Shown here in pieces: positions 13,882-26,500 of a stretch of DNA of 64,000 nucleotides; positions within the stretch are counted from its first letter, which is position 1, and every line of letters starts with the position of its first letter. The stretch comes from Membranipora membranacea (taxonomy: Eukaryota; Bryozoa; Gymnolaemata; Cheilostomatida; Membraniporidae): positions 13,080,001 through 13,144,000 of the forward strand of contig OU612075.1 of NCBI GenBank assembly GCA_914767715.1, given 5' to 3'. A program made the position numbers and the translations under genes. The notes under the pieces were generated by a model that was not told the origin of the DNA, made no database searches, and saw only the letters and a program-made list of their open reading frames with translations.

Positions 13882-15425
13882 ATGTGTGACATGATGCGGT
13901 ATTGCTGGTTAGTTTGTATAGCTGGGATAGTGGTGAGAGTAGATAGTGTCAATGAACAAAGACCAGCAAGATCACTTCAAGACTCACACACTCTGAACAC
14001 AAATTCTACACAGGCTTCCCTCTCATCATATGCTCAGTATGCTTCAATACCAGGCGGTGGTCTTGGTATCGGAGGTGATACTTCCACTGCTGCTATAATC
14101 AAAGGCAGTCAGGGGACAAGAGTTCTTGGTCTTACAGGTGAGCATAAAGTATCAATAGTGAAGCTTGTTTGTCAGATTGCCCCACCTCAAAAAATATATA
14201 TAATATATGTAAAGTTCCTATAAACCCAATGGTGAGTTAAGGAACATGAGAATCATCCATGCAAGAAACTTTTGGAAGCCCGAGATCCCCTTCCTTAAAT
14301 AGGACAGCTTTTATAGACAATGATATTTTCCATAAATACACCTGACTACCTTGTTTTTATTTGTTTGTTTACGCATGGTCTTTATTCGTCACTGACTTAG
14401 ATCGTCAGTAATAAAGTATGTATATAATTCTCAGTTATTGCTGCATCAGTTTCACCGCCTTGTTCTTTTACACTACTAAATAGATAACCTGAGTGATATC
14501 CCACAGTCCACTGAGAGACAGCTATTCACACCGGACTCTCATGAGCACTTCCTACCTCGATCTAATGCATTGGACACCTGGGTTATACCACTCGCTGCCG
14601 GGATCGGAGCGCTTGTTTTGGCAGGTAACTCAATATTATTAATATCGTTTCAGGGTAACACTAATTTGAAGCTTTGCCGGATTTTAACCATTTATTCTTC
14701 GGTATAACTTGCACAAGAGTAACTGGGTGCGACATATGTTTTGAATTATTTCAATTTTACTACATTCATTACTGAAACCAATCAAATTGGAAAATCAGTG
14801 TAAAAAGGTACGTTCTTCATTTGCGTGTCAATGTCAATATATATAGATATATATAGATATATATGTAGGTGCCTCACACATGTGTGGGAACATTGTTTAT
14901 AGCATTCCTGATGTCAATAGTATGTGCTCATAAACAGCGGAGGCAAAGACAAAGCGCCAACACACAGCAAACAGCTGACCAATTAAACTATCTGCCATCA
15001 CTTCCTGTACCTACAGACGAATATGGCCGTTACAGCATGCATCTAGGTATGGTTTATTGCTACTTTTCTTGACACAGGTTTTCGGGTCAACTTGGAAAAA
15101 TTGATAGCATGACTTTGTGATTTCCTTTTGCTATGCTATTCTATTTCTTACTGACGTCATGCCTTTGTTAGTATTATGATAGATCTTTACATTTTCAGCT
15201 CGGCCAAGCAACACTCGCTCACAAGGTTCAGTAGTACTGTCAGTGTCTGGACCTCCAGACCTATCTGACAAGTCTTATGAAAAGACGAATCTGTCTTCTA
15301 GAGTGTCAAAAGGGAGATTTGTATCTAAAAGTAGATTCAGACACACTGCTCAAAGGTTTAGGGGAAGAAAAAGACGACATTCCGGCCGATATAATAAGCG
15401 ATTCAGTCGAGGAGGCAGACGATGA
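13882..15425 (+). CDS. Type I single-pass membrane protein, unknown function
   Basis: Four exons, 13882-14137, 14484-14624, 14903-15046 and 15199-15425, are all joined in phase 1 and give 255 aa plus stop. I chose ATG 13882 because it opens a signal peptide (MCDMMRYCWLVCIAGIVVRV); a start at 13891 is equally possible. A Ser/Thr/Gly-rich ectodomain follows. The membrane helix (about 118-139) is built exactly across the exon 2/3 junction (WVIPLAAGIGALVLA then AFLMSIVCA) and is followed by a basic stop-transfer HKQRRQRQ. The intracellular tail from exon 4 is Arg-rich (KRRHSGRYNKRFSRGGRR). Exon 4 also carries a second, acidic reading frame reachable from an alternative acceptor at 15302. I recognise no domain family. 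Confidence 0.7.
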
Positions 15426-15462
15426 AGTGTCGACTGGCGAGGAAGCAACATACATCGGAAGG

Positions 15463-17640
15463 CTAGCTGTGTGTTGTCAATATTTTTGTCTGCTCCGGTA
15501 CTGACCAAATTATCACGTAACAAACAAGGTGACAGGCTACATAGGGAGTGAACTCTCTTGTTGCCTTTTTATCCCAAAGAGATCAAGCATGAAGGTTGCA
15601 CAATATATGATTATTGAATGAGCCTTTCCCATGTAAAATCCAGCAGTCTATTCATTTTTCAGTTGTTTCAAATGATGAGAAATTGTAATTGCCAGTGTAT
15701 AGCGATCGTCACCATAAGATTATCAATGCTTCAAAGTTCAGTAACAACAATATGGTGTTATCATTATTTTACTTATGAAGCATGAATAATGCTGAAATTC
15801 CTTTCTCAGATTTCACAATATTTATCTGTATACTAAAAGGTCCTTGTTTTCTGTTAGTGTGAAGTATAGGCTTTCTGGAATATTATAGAAGTCTAACTGA
15901 GTCATTTGTTTTTGTTGTTAAGTTCATCGGTCAATGAAATGGAATCGGGGATATCCTTATTTAGAGTCTTATTTAGTATAAGATGTATCTATGATGTTAT
16001 TGCTTATCAATAATGTACATGGTCAGCATTATTTTACACTTGTAAGGTAACATGCTTCCATTCCAAGTCAATTCTCTTTTGCTAGAATTTGTTGGGAATC
16101 CACTGCTGAACTCCATGTTCTAGCTTATCATCGAGTGTGTGGGAGTGTCATTTATTTACTATCAATACTTTCGAGTTGCGCTATCTTTCCTTTCCTTTCC
16201 TGGTAGATTCCTGGAAAATTCATCTTAGAAAATTATCACAATAATTATAAATTTCTAGCTGTCCTTAAAATCTTGCTGACTTCATGGCAAACACATAGAC
16301 TGTTAGTTTATTCATGCGATAGGCGGCTGAAATCTCATACTCAATATAACATACTCAATATGATTGAGGCTTGTGTTTGATGTGCTGCCGCTATATTGAT
16401 ACAAATTCTTTACACCGATAATGCGTTTATAGTAATCATTCAGAAAATTGCAGCCCGCATGGTCTCTTGTTAGCTGGAGTAGCGATAAGAATTATAAACT
16501 CTCAGAGGAGGTCAACAAGTCTTTTAGGGTATCTTTTTAGATCATTTAGATCTATCAAGATCATTTAGGGGATCTATGATATATCGAGTATGTAATATGG
16601 AAGACAAGATACTCAGAGCAATGAACTAAACCTCCTCTTTAGTTTAGTTCAGTTCATTTAGTTTTAGTTCATTGCTCAGGAGGTTTAGTTCATTGATCAG
16701 AGACTCTTCACTTGGAATGCAAATTTTAGTCATACATTCTACCACTTATAGATTACCTAAGCGACTATATTTTAGGTCTTATCTGCCCATATGGCAATGT
16801 TGACAAACAGTTCTGCCCCCCCCCCCCCCGTATGCGCTAGTTTACTGCAATATTCCAAAGAATCATGGAATCATGCGTGAGTTCTTGTGTCATGGTCACA
16901 TGATGTTCTAATGGAGTTAGGATTTTCCAGATTTTTGTTGCATGAGTCATAAATATTTGTAACCTTCATTTCCATTAATTATTTTAAAAGAAGATGATGC
17001 AATAATGGTTCAATGTAATTTGAGCTTGAGCTGCCATCCACTAATAATTTTTATCAACATCTTCTCTTTACACAAGGGATGTCTGCCCTAGAGTAAGTAA
17101 GTTCCACAAACTAGTTGAAGATTACTGCCAACTCACTTCTTTTTGGTTTACTTTTATTACAAAGGCTGACAGAAGAATGAGTTTTTCAAGTGAGAATTAT
17201 TAAATTAGGATAAAGTTATTGAATATTGACTTGATTTCATCACCAGCTTGTCCATAATAGATTTTTTTCCATTGATCACTTTAATGTATTTAAAATAAAA
17301 CCAGGACGCAGCTTTTTCAACATTGTGTCATTAATTTTTTGCTTTTCAGAAACACTATGATTAAAAAACTTTGTTGATTGTTCAGTTAGTCAAAATATTA
17401 GGTCAGCTGGAATATCATGGATATTTTTTTGAGTCATCGTTGTTTATGTTAATTTTTGTTGGGTATTTCCTTAGGGAACGGGTTTACTCTGTATTGAGTT
17501 TTAAATCAATATGGAATGTGTTTTGGTTTTGATATGTTTTCTCTGAAGCAATGAATCTGACAGGTTGTGTTGCTTACTAAGATCAAAGATTATGAATTGC
17601 TTAGATGAAGATCTCAGGATATGCTGTTAGGGCTGAAAGT
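15463..17640. repeat. 2-kb repeat A, copy 1 (also downstream of the membrane-protein stop)
   Basis: From gctagctg at about 15463 to about 17600-17640 the sequence matches 60837-62720 collinearly and in the same orientation. Many identical blocks recur, such as tttcaaatgatgagaaattg, atgctgaaattcc and gaagcaatgaatctgacagg. Both copies lack long open frames. Here the repeat starts inside the last exon of the membrane-protein gene and could serve as its 3' UTR. A C-homopolymer lies at about 16817-16829. Otherwise I see no gene between 15.5 and 18.5 kb. Confidence 0.8.
16618..16702. repeat. Inverted repeat within repeat A copy 1
   Basis: caatgaactaaacctcct is answered by aggaggtttagttcattg about 45 bp later, with further attnagtttagttc half-copies between. 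This segment interrupts the homology with the copy at 61.7-61.8 kb, so it is probably a later small insertion. Confidence 0.6.
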
Positions 17641-18549
17641 TATTAATTTTTAATTCATTCTTCGTTATCTAAATAGTTACTTTGATATGGGAGATTTTCT
17701 ACATAGGATTGATAATGGGTCTGAATTGGGTTAACCTTTACAAAAGACAGACAAATCACTCTATATGTTACCCATCATGTTTCAGATATATTATCCTATG
17801 TCTGCCTACTTGGTGGTTCTGAGTATAAAAATCACATTGGCCTTATCTCATTACCAAGTCATTGCTACAGCTACGGAAGTTGACTTTGCCGTGTCAATCT
17901 TAATCATCACCTCATGATCAGTTGTAATTTACTGATACGTGTTTATAGTGTATCTTTACATTTACAGCAATCATTTCGAACACCTGTGTTATGTTATATT
18001 TATCAAGTTAGTGTGGAATAGGATTTGTCCAGTGGCCTTTATGATCCGCAGAATAATGTGGAAGAATGCTTCGTGTGGTTGCTGAGCATAGAGTTATTAT
18101 AATAGCTCTTTTTTGCTGAGTAACTGGAATTGTGAAATGATTGGAATGCATATTTTATGTCCTGTTAGACGGAGTCATACGACCCGCGAGTCTCAAAAGG
18201 GTCTGGAGATTCCCAGGTATGGAGTATGAGTTGCGTAGAAAGCATGTCATAGTCAATTTAAAAGTCAGTAACTTGGTTTACCATGAGTTAGGTGCATAGG
18301 AATATTCTAATTCATTCTTCCTGTACTTGAATGGATGGAACAATAACAGTATTATGAGGAGTGAGGATCACACTCAGATTTTAAGTATAAGCTGTCTCCC
18401 CTTGCATAAACATTGATCATTTTCCCTTTCATGATACATTATATTTTTTCGAGTTTATTGCATGATGATACTCATTGAGCAATGGTATAAAAAATCATTA
18501 AGGTGTAAATAAAAACAAACTCAAAAGGTCTGACTATTGCTTTGACTGA

Positions 18550-20072
18550 TTAAGAAAGACACGAGATAGCTGCAGAGATCATAAGTAACACACAACTTCC
18601 ACTGAGAATCGTTCCTTTATTGCAATCATTAACATCACAATCAGTTACTGGCCACATTGCAGGAGTTGTAATACTGGAAGATAGAGGTGTAGAGTTTTCT
18701 GTATCTGGTTGTGTTGTTGAACTGGCAGGTTGCTGAGTGGTTGATGATAGATTATGAGGTAGAGTGACAGGTTGAGTTGTAGAAGTAGTCTCCCCTGGTG
18801 TAACGAGATCACAGAACTGAGATGTGTAATCTACAATAATATTCAGAACTATGAAACAGAAACTGTTTGGGTGATCAAATCGGTTGTGGTGGTGCAAAAT
18901 GCAATACACATTGCGTAAAACATGAAGAGAAATGACCTGGCAGCTCTCATGTAAGATAATCAGACCTTCATCATTCAAGCACAGCTTTGCCCAGCTGACT
19001 GTGTTTAGAAATGGTCAGTTATCAATGTGATTATGGGAATAGCATCTCAAAGAATTTGAACGGGTTCTACAAAATGGCTGAAAGGGGCAGGTGGGAGAGA
19101 ATGATGATACCTACTTGAACAGAAGTCATCACACCGTCTCCAAGTTGTGTGACCACGCTCTACATTGTTGCATATGGCGGCGCAGGATTTCCAGCTATTG
19201 TCGTAGTTGTCATGGTAACAGTAGGATATATTCTGATCCTTTTGGCAGTCACTGTTTGATGTCTGGCTTTCAGGCCCAATGCAACTCCAATGGCTGTGAG
19301 AAATAAAAAATGTTATCTTATCAGTATGATCGAGATCGATTAAGAAAATTGCTAGGGTAAAATACTTCTGCGTGTATCACCCATTCACGATGGAGGATGA
19401 ATGAACTATGGTCAATCAAACAGCCGATAACTATCTAAAATTACAGCAGCCGATCCATATATGACAGGATAATTAACCAATGAGCCTGATTTGACAGGCA
19501 TTCTACATACATATATAAAGTTTTCGCATCGGTTAGAGATCACACTATACCTTCACAGGAGCCTGTGCAGTAACAATTAATAGCTCTATTCTTACCTTTT
19601 ATTGGTTATGGATGAGGAGGTTGAGATCAGAACAGCTGCGATAATAAGTACATGTTTGCCATTGTCTTTGATCCGATACCTTTAAAATATGAACAAAAAT
19701 ATCAGTGCCAGACTTATGGGAAGCTGCTTCTATTGGTGCTTCACAGTAACTAGACTAACAGCTGTTTGGCTCGGGCACTGATAGAAACTACTTTTGTACA
19801 ATAATACCAGGAGGCGTACGACGCTTATTTATCTGATAAGAAAACTTGCATGAGAAAAACATTGCCAATGGTCTATCTAGAAGCATAACTACCATTCTGG
19901 CAATATAAATAGATATGGCCATTGATATTTGCCTAATACTAGCTGATGGCAGTTCCCTGACTCTGATGTATAAAATGACACGGTCACCATTGTCACGGTT
20001 ACCGGTTTGTAATTTTGAACAAATTGTATCTTACCTCCTGTTTGTAGGTTGCCTATGTACAGACATGATCAT
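18550..20072 (-). CDS. Eight-cysteine ectodomain protein 1, probably GPI-anchored
   Basis: Four exons: 20035-20072, 19596-19679, 19115-19293, 18550-18830 (phases 2, 2, 1), giving 193 aa. Exon 2 encodes a hydrophobic signal (KHVLIIAAVLIST). Exon 3 carries six of eight cysteines of a compact domain: C in HWSCIG, SDC, SYCY, DNSWKSCAAIC, RRCDDFC. The eighth follows across the splice in NYTSQFCD. A Thr/Ser/Pro-rich mucin-like stalk comes next, then DCNKG and a hydrophobic C-terminal tail with no basic residues (ILSGSCVLLMISAAISCLS). That tail is typical of a GPI-attachment signal. The first exon is the least certain, being supported only by its ATG, a strong donor and matching phase. Its paralogues lie at 23.5-27.1 and 33.2-38.2 kb. 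I cannot name the domain family. Confidence 0.72.
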
Positions 20073-20280
20073 TTTAATTCAAGATGATCTTTCAAAACTA
20101 GAGCTATCAAGGATATCCTATTCGACTGACTGTACAAGTGCTACCAGCCATGTCTTGGTACAAAGTGAATTTGTGATATAAAGATTTATGTGTATATAAT
20201 CAACTTCTTCTAGGATTTCCAAATTACCAAGCATCTCTTGCGTCATTATAGCCACATCACCCTGGTTATCAGCTCGCCAC

Positions 20281-20588
20281 TAGGCAAATTCGCGACCTGT
20301 TCCACTAGGCAAAAGCGCGACCTGTTTGACTGTAATAAAATTGATTATTAATAATCAATGGAAAATCCCATTAGCAGAAGTTCTCAACTTGTATGGGATT
20401 TTCCATTGATTATTAATAATCAATTTTATTACAGTCGAACAGGTCGCCGCTTTTGCCTAATGTAATAAAATTGATTATTAATAATCAGTGTAAAATCCCA
20501 TACACAGTTGAGAGCTACTGCGTATGGGATTTTACACTGATTATTAATAATCACTTTTATTACAGTGGAGCAGGTCGCGAGTTTGCCT
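20281..20588. mobile_element. Nested foldback MITEs
   Basis: An inner near-perfect palindrome, 20306-20459 (taggcaaaagcgcgacctgt ... cttttgccta), sits inside a second copy of the same family. The outer copy starts at 20281 (taggcaaattcgcgacctgt), resumes at about 20461 (tgtaataaaattgatt) and ends at 20588. Each arm contains ttgattattaataatca and a central tgggattt/aaatccca stem. A solo copy is at 52797-52945. Confidence 0.85.
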
Positions 20589-22654
20589 AATGACTTGATT
20601 CAATAAACAGATAGAAACACTGATATATATTCATATCGATGGATAGAAATATTATTAGGATTGTCAGAAGGAAAAACAAAAACATGTTGTACTTGAAAAA
20701 ATAGATGATGTGGCATGCTGAAATATGCTGTATTGGATGTGGAAGTTGCAGGCGTGTTTTGGGGTTAAATCTACAAGATAATTTATTCTGTTGTTGGAAA
20801 TTTGAGCTGGCAAAGCTTCTTTTTGAAATTGTTTACACCATTTGCTCAAGTTATTGTCAAGAAAATTGCATGGATTGGTTTCCACCTCTTACTGTTTAGC
20901 AATTGCCCTATAATACAAAAGAATTCAGAGGGTTGAATTTAGCGACCCAGCCAGCAATTCTTAAGTTCATGGATCAAAGTATTAGCGAAGGATTATCTGC
21001 CAGCTTAACTCACTGCAAAGTTATTTCGGTCCAAAAAATGAAAGCAAACATTCTTTATTAGTTGCTGTCTGTCTGGGAAACATGAAGCTATCGTAAATAG
21101 AAGCGCTTATGTTGCTCTTGCCGTGTCGCTAAAGTGATGCAACCAGTGATAATGGATGTTGCAATTAATCAGCTGATCATGAATCTTTTATGTAATGTTC
21201 CATGCGACAGTTATGCAATCGCAGTATTCTGCTTCCCCATACCAACTAACATATAACATCAACTTACAGATAGCATTACATTACGGCAAATAGGTTTGTT
21301 AATCTTCTATTATTTATGGATGCTTCACTTTGAATCAATCAGTTCACCAAAGGCACAGTAAAGTTTTCCGTTTACATTTTTAATATGCTGTATGAGCTGA
21401 GCACCGATTTCATTCTGGGTGGGGAGGGCCCTGGGAGGGGAGGGCCAGAGGAGGCTAGGGTTTGGAGAGCTCTGGCTAGGATATGACTGGTTGTAACAAG
21501 AATGTAACACAGAAATGTTGAATCAAATGTTTTACCACCTAAATGTGGCCTCCCCTAGGACCCTAATATGAATTCCATTAACCAGAAGGGGACTTCGGTT
21601 TGAAAATCGGATTTCAAGGCAAAAACAGCCAAGGCCACGACAATAAAATACATTGGTGATGGTTCCACTTATAAGGCCCAGAGACTTGAGGTTATTTCCT
21701 TGTTATCTCCATGTCAGAACCATTTCATTATATTTCTGGAGGTGGTTTATTGAGTTCAATTAATACTGTGGTGTTCCAATTGCCAAGCAAAAGCAAGCCC
21801 AAATAAAACTAAGCCAACTATCTATACAATATTATACGTTGTTGATGTCTGATATGGTTTTCGTCTGCATACATATGATTCCCATGGGGGCGGACCAGAC
21901 ACCCTCCCAAAGAGTCAGGAACAAACTAAAAGAATTGATAACCTGATTAATTCTCTCCGATGGTAGGTATGGGATGGTAGTATCAGTATTATGCATCAGA
22001 TAATGGTGAGAGAAACAAGAAGCTGGGCTGTTGTTATTTTTTGCCAAAAACTTATATATTGATAGAACATAAGTACACAAAACCCAACGCAAAAAAGTGA
22101 TATTCAATCTAAGCAATTTAATAAAACACCATAGAAAAACTTTTATCTTTCCAAATCAACATTAGATTGTAAAGAGGATGCCAATAAAGATAGACAAAAA
22201 AATTGACGCAAAAGTACAACACTGACTGTGGTCCATCAATCAAAAAACAAATTGTGTAAGTATGTAGCCTGAATACCTGATAGAATGGTGTAGGTACAGT
22301 ATTTGATTGAGCAAATGAAAAGAGGAAGAGTATAGCTTGGCTGAATAACCCAAAATACTGTTCGCTTGCGACCTGAGACGTGTCTTCCCGATGAATCTAA
22401 GTTGTTTTTGCTTCAGGGTATAAAATCCAGATAGCTATAACAGGTAGCTACACCATACAATCAATCAATCAATTGGGACCAAACCTCAATTGACCCATAT
22501 AGACGATGGTGCTTGAGATGTCTTGGAGTCAGTTACTATAGGCTGTGTGTATTGGGGATAAATGTTGTAAGGAAAGGTTATAGGTCTAACTATCTAAACA
22601 ATTTTCTGCACACAGCTAGTACATTCACATCAAAACTTGTGAGTTAATGTGGGT

Positions 22655-22780
22655 TAAAATGGGTTAAAATCACAAGTTTTGTCTCTGTCTGAAGACTGAG
22701 ATATTGGTGTCTTAAGGGCGCGGCCACCATTTTCGGCGCCAAGTTGCTCTCAGTTTGCAGGCAGGTCGGAGCAATTGAGC
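22655..22780. repeat. Dispersed repeat B (copy)
   Basis: The motif order is taaaa(t/c)cacaag, gactgagat, then ttgctctcagtttgcaggca and gtcggagcaattgagcccag. It recurs diverged at about 23370-23490 and in reverse at about 55440-55560. It may be a SINE family; no transposase is seen. Confidence 0.6.
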
Positions 22781-23369
22781 CCAGTAGTCAAAAGACTCTT
22801 GACTTGGTTTAACAATATATAATTTTTTTGCTTGTTTTAAAGCTATTTTAACAAAAAACATATAGATAGAACTCAGAGTAGCCCACAAAACGACTAACTG
22901 CAACTGTCAGGAGAGTTTGTGGTGAGATATGATGAATGTAGTAGTAATGAGTGGCGATGGTGGCGATGCATTGTGTCAGCAGTTTGATCTGGATGGTTCC
23001 GAGGATGTAGACAGTAATAAAGCGCATGCAATAAGAGTTCAGAAATCTATGTGATAGAATGAGCGAATGAACTTTGAAGAAGTTGTTGAATGAATAGAGA
23101 ATTGAATGGAGAAAGAAGAATAGAGACACAGAGTAGCTAGCGGTTCTGTGACGTGATGACGGATAAGTTTTATCTTAGTTGATTCCTGCTCCCTCATTGT
23201 TGTCTCTGTTGACTAAAATGAATAAAATAATCTATGGAGTCATTCGAACACAACTCCCCATCCTTTAGGTATATTTTCCACTATGCCATGTTTCACAGAG
23301 CTCGTCCAGAAATTATCAAGATTATCATGACCATGATTATTTTCTGATTTTTTGATGGACCAAGGTGTC

Positions 23370-23490
23370 GGTTAAAACCACAAGGGTTTTTTTCAGTCTG
23401 GAGACTGAGAAATAAGGGTGGCGTAAGTGGGTGGCTGCCGTGTTCGACGTCAAGTTGCTCCCAGTTTGCATGCAGGGTGAAGGAGGGTTC
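23370..23490. repeat. Dispersed repeat B (second copy)
   Basis: This repeats ttaaaaccacaagg, tctggagactgagaaata and ttgctcccagtttgcatgca in the same order and orientation as the copy at 22.7 kb. Confidence 0.55.
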
Positions 23491-23525
23491 GCATTTTGTA
23501 GAAGACACTACTACATGTTAATCAG

Positions 23526-26500
23526 TTACATACCTGGTTCAGGCTGAAGGTCATCAGTGGGATGAATCATTTTTGATGTTTGCTTTGCTGGTGTCTCATT
23601 GTCTTCCGGTGTCAAGCGTTCTTCATCATCAACAATCACCTCTTTCATATCCAGATCAGTGAGGGATGACCTGTTTGAGTTTTCTGCTGGCTTGTAACCT
23701 GGTGTAACACAATAACAGCTTTACAGATATGGGTAAGAAAGTGAAGAACGCCGAGTGCACAAAAGTTAATCTCAAACCAGCTATGGAGAGCTTTGATGAC
23801 AGTAAAGTCTACTTATGTTTTGATTACAACCTGTTTTCCACAGGCATTTGTAATTTACACATGTCCAGTGGTTGCCTCCACCACTGGAAATTCGCCAACT
23901 ATGAAAGGCCTGCGCCGTTTTCAATAAATATAAGGGGTAGGAATCAAGAAACTTCATAAGAATTCACCTCTTCCTTTTCTTCTCTGTAGCCAACAGTGTA
24001 CACATATGGCAATTATCGATGTAAACCCTGACGAGCCCATAGCAGTCAATATATACAGTGCAATGTTTTGACAGTCGGAACTCTGAGCTTCTCTAATACC
24101 CTCTGTTGTCGTATCGTTTGCACTTGTTGCTGGTGTAGTGGACGTTGTTGTTGTTGTTGTTGCTGGTGTTGTAGAACTTGTTGTTGTTGGCGGTGCTGGA
24201 TGACGAAGTTCACAGTAAGTAAGGACATATGCTAAAAGTAAACACCAACATCAGTTTAGTATAGATAATATATAGATATAATGTTATTATTATATTTGTT
24301 TCCCATCTCTGAAATAGGGGACAATGCTGTTGACATCATTGATATACAGAAGATGAAATTTGACAGTGCCTTGTGAATATTAATTGTATATGACTCAATT
24401 TTTGGCTGTACCAATTGAATTTTGTGTGGTTGTCAACTATAAAAAGCCCAGTGGTATTCAATAACACTGTACATTCAGCTGCCGATAATCATATAAAAAA
24501 AGATATTGTAAGAAAAAATAACTTACCCCAGCACCAATCTTTACACTCAAGACCTAAACGATGATTTGCCAGCTTTCCATCGCACAACTGCGGGCAGCTA
24601 GCCCATGCGTTGTCTAGCCCTCCTTGATAACAAACTCCTTTTTTTTGCCATTCTAACTCCAGACAGTCTTTGTCAGTCACATTGCTCTGTGAACCATCAC
24701 AAACAAAGGTAAGCCTAAAACAAAAGAACAGATATATTACACAATCAGTTGGAAGGTAGTTGCTGCCAGCAAAAGATACTGTCCAGGGAAACAGACTTCA
24801 CCTAAATTTGGCGACCGTCGGATAATATTAGTTGTGGTCTATTACAAAGTTCCATGTCAAAGAACTGGATATTTACAACATTGTAAGAATTGTAGGCTGA
24901 ATGTATAAAAAAATCAACTACAAATTATGTGATGGTTAATTTTCTTCAAACGCTGAAGCTAAGAGATCATGTCTTGCAGGAAACATCATTGATGTACATA
25001 TATCTCAGCTGCTAAAGGTAAATTTAAAGCTCAGACTCGAACTTACCCCTCTCCGTTAGCTCCTGAACAGAGTATTGTAACAGCTATCAAGGCAAAAACA
25101 ATAAATCTAAAACAAAAACAAATACAACCCATAACAATACAACCATCTTATGCTGTTCTAATACTCATGGGAACTCTTTACGAGGTGTTAGCCATGAGGT
25201 GAGCTAGAGAAACTTATGAACTAAACCTTAGATTTGAGGGGGGGGGCGGGGGAGGGAGCTTTTATAGCAACAGCACAGCGGATAAAAATGAAGAAGACAA
25301 AAGGTAATCTTGCAATCTCAGTTCAACACCACACAAACACGACCTCAAACTTACACTGGTACAAATCTCACTGATGTAAAAGTCAATCCAACATTTTGTT
25401 ATAAATTAACCCACGTCTGTAAATGTGCATTTATTTTGGGATTTGTACCAGTCATAGAATGACAGGATGGCGCAGAGAAAATTTTACTATAACTGTAGGA
25501 GGGATAGTTTTTAGACTTAGAGATTTAGAGAGGTGACTAACACATAATCACAGAGTAAGGATATCTTTTCTCTGTGACCTAATCTATGCTCTGAGTTCAA
25601 CCCATCCAACCAGAGCACAACATACTTTTGGTCCAGTCTTCATGCACATAACTTAACTACAGTATAATATGATCAGACAATCAAATTAATCTTCTGCTAA
25701 TTGGGGTAGTAAAGCAAGCTATTATAACTGTCTTCTGTCAAAAAGTGTCCCATTACAGTTCCATCCCCATCCCTGAATAATCAGTAAAGCTTTCCATATA
25801 TACACTAGACTTTTAGTTTAACTTGTTTAGAGATGACTTAATGTGAAGTTTGATCCAATTTGCATGCATCCAGGTTGTTCACAATCTACTGGTGAGCCGC
25901 CAGCAGCAGAAAGGAGCAACTCCAACTGCGGGCAACTCCAAATACGGGCAAATTGGATCATAATTGCTGTAATGTTAGCTAGCGCCATAGCCTTAACATA
26001 ATTAAAGGGCAACCAAGGTTTCAAACAACTTCTCATTGATGGCCATTGATTAATAGCAGATTGCACCTTCTGCATGGGGAAAAAGACAAAATCTAATTCG
26101 GATGATTATTCAGCCAGAATTCTTGTGAAACATTTCTTCCATCAGGTACTCAAACTCAGCTAAAAGAGAATACCACATAGCAGTTTCCTGTTCCTGTTAT
26201 TATTTAGCCTGTGCTCTATCATTATTTCAGCAAAGTCTTGGAACCTCCCCTAAACTGAAGTGTTACCCAGCTTAGAGTCAGCAACTACTTTGAGTTTTGC
26301 ATCGCGTAATGCACAAAGCTGATGCTGCCCAGCACATTATTTGCTACCCATTAATGCATTGCTGCGAAACTTTGGTTGCCCTTTAAAGGGCAACCAAGGT
26401 TTCAAATAACTTCTCATTGATGGCCATTGATTAATAGCAGATTGCACCTTCTGCATGGGGAGAAAGACAAAATATAATTCGGATGATTATTCAGCCAGAA

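Larger units (their letters stand above)
20594..23525. other. Intergenic stretch between the first two ectodomain genes
   Basis: No convincing gene was found. Two diverged copies of a dispersed repeat are described separately (about 22655-22780 and 23370-23490). The rest is AT-rich single-copy-looking DNA. A short minus-strand open segment at 21322-21410 (ends GKLYCAFGELIDSK) looks protein-like, but its phase does not join either neighbour. Confidence 0.4.

Noticed and set aside
24100-24230. Gln-rich open frame on the minus strand
   Set aside because: It is a frame shadow of the Thr-rich stalk exon of ectodomain gene 2 (caa/aca repeats).
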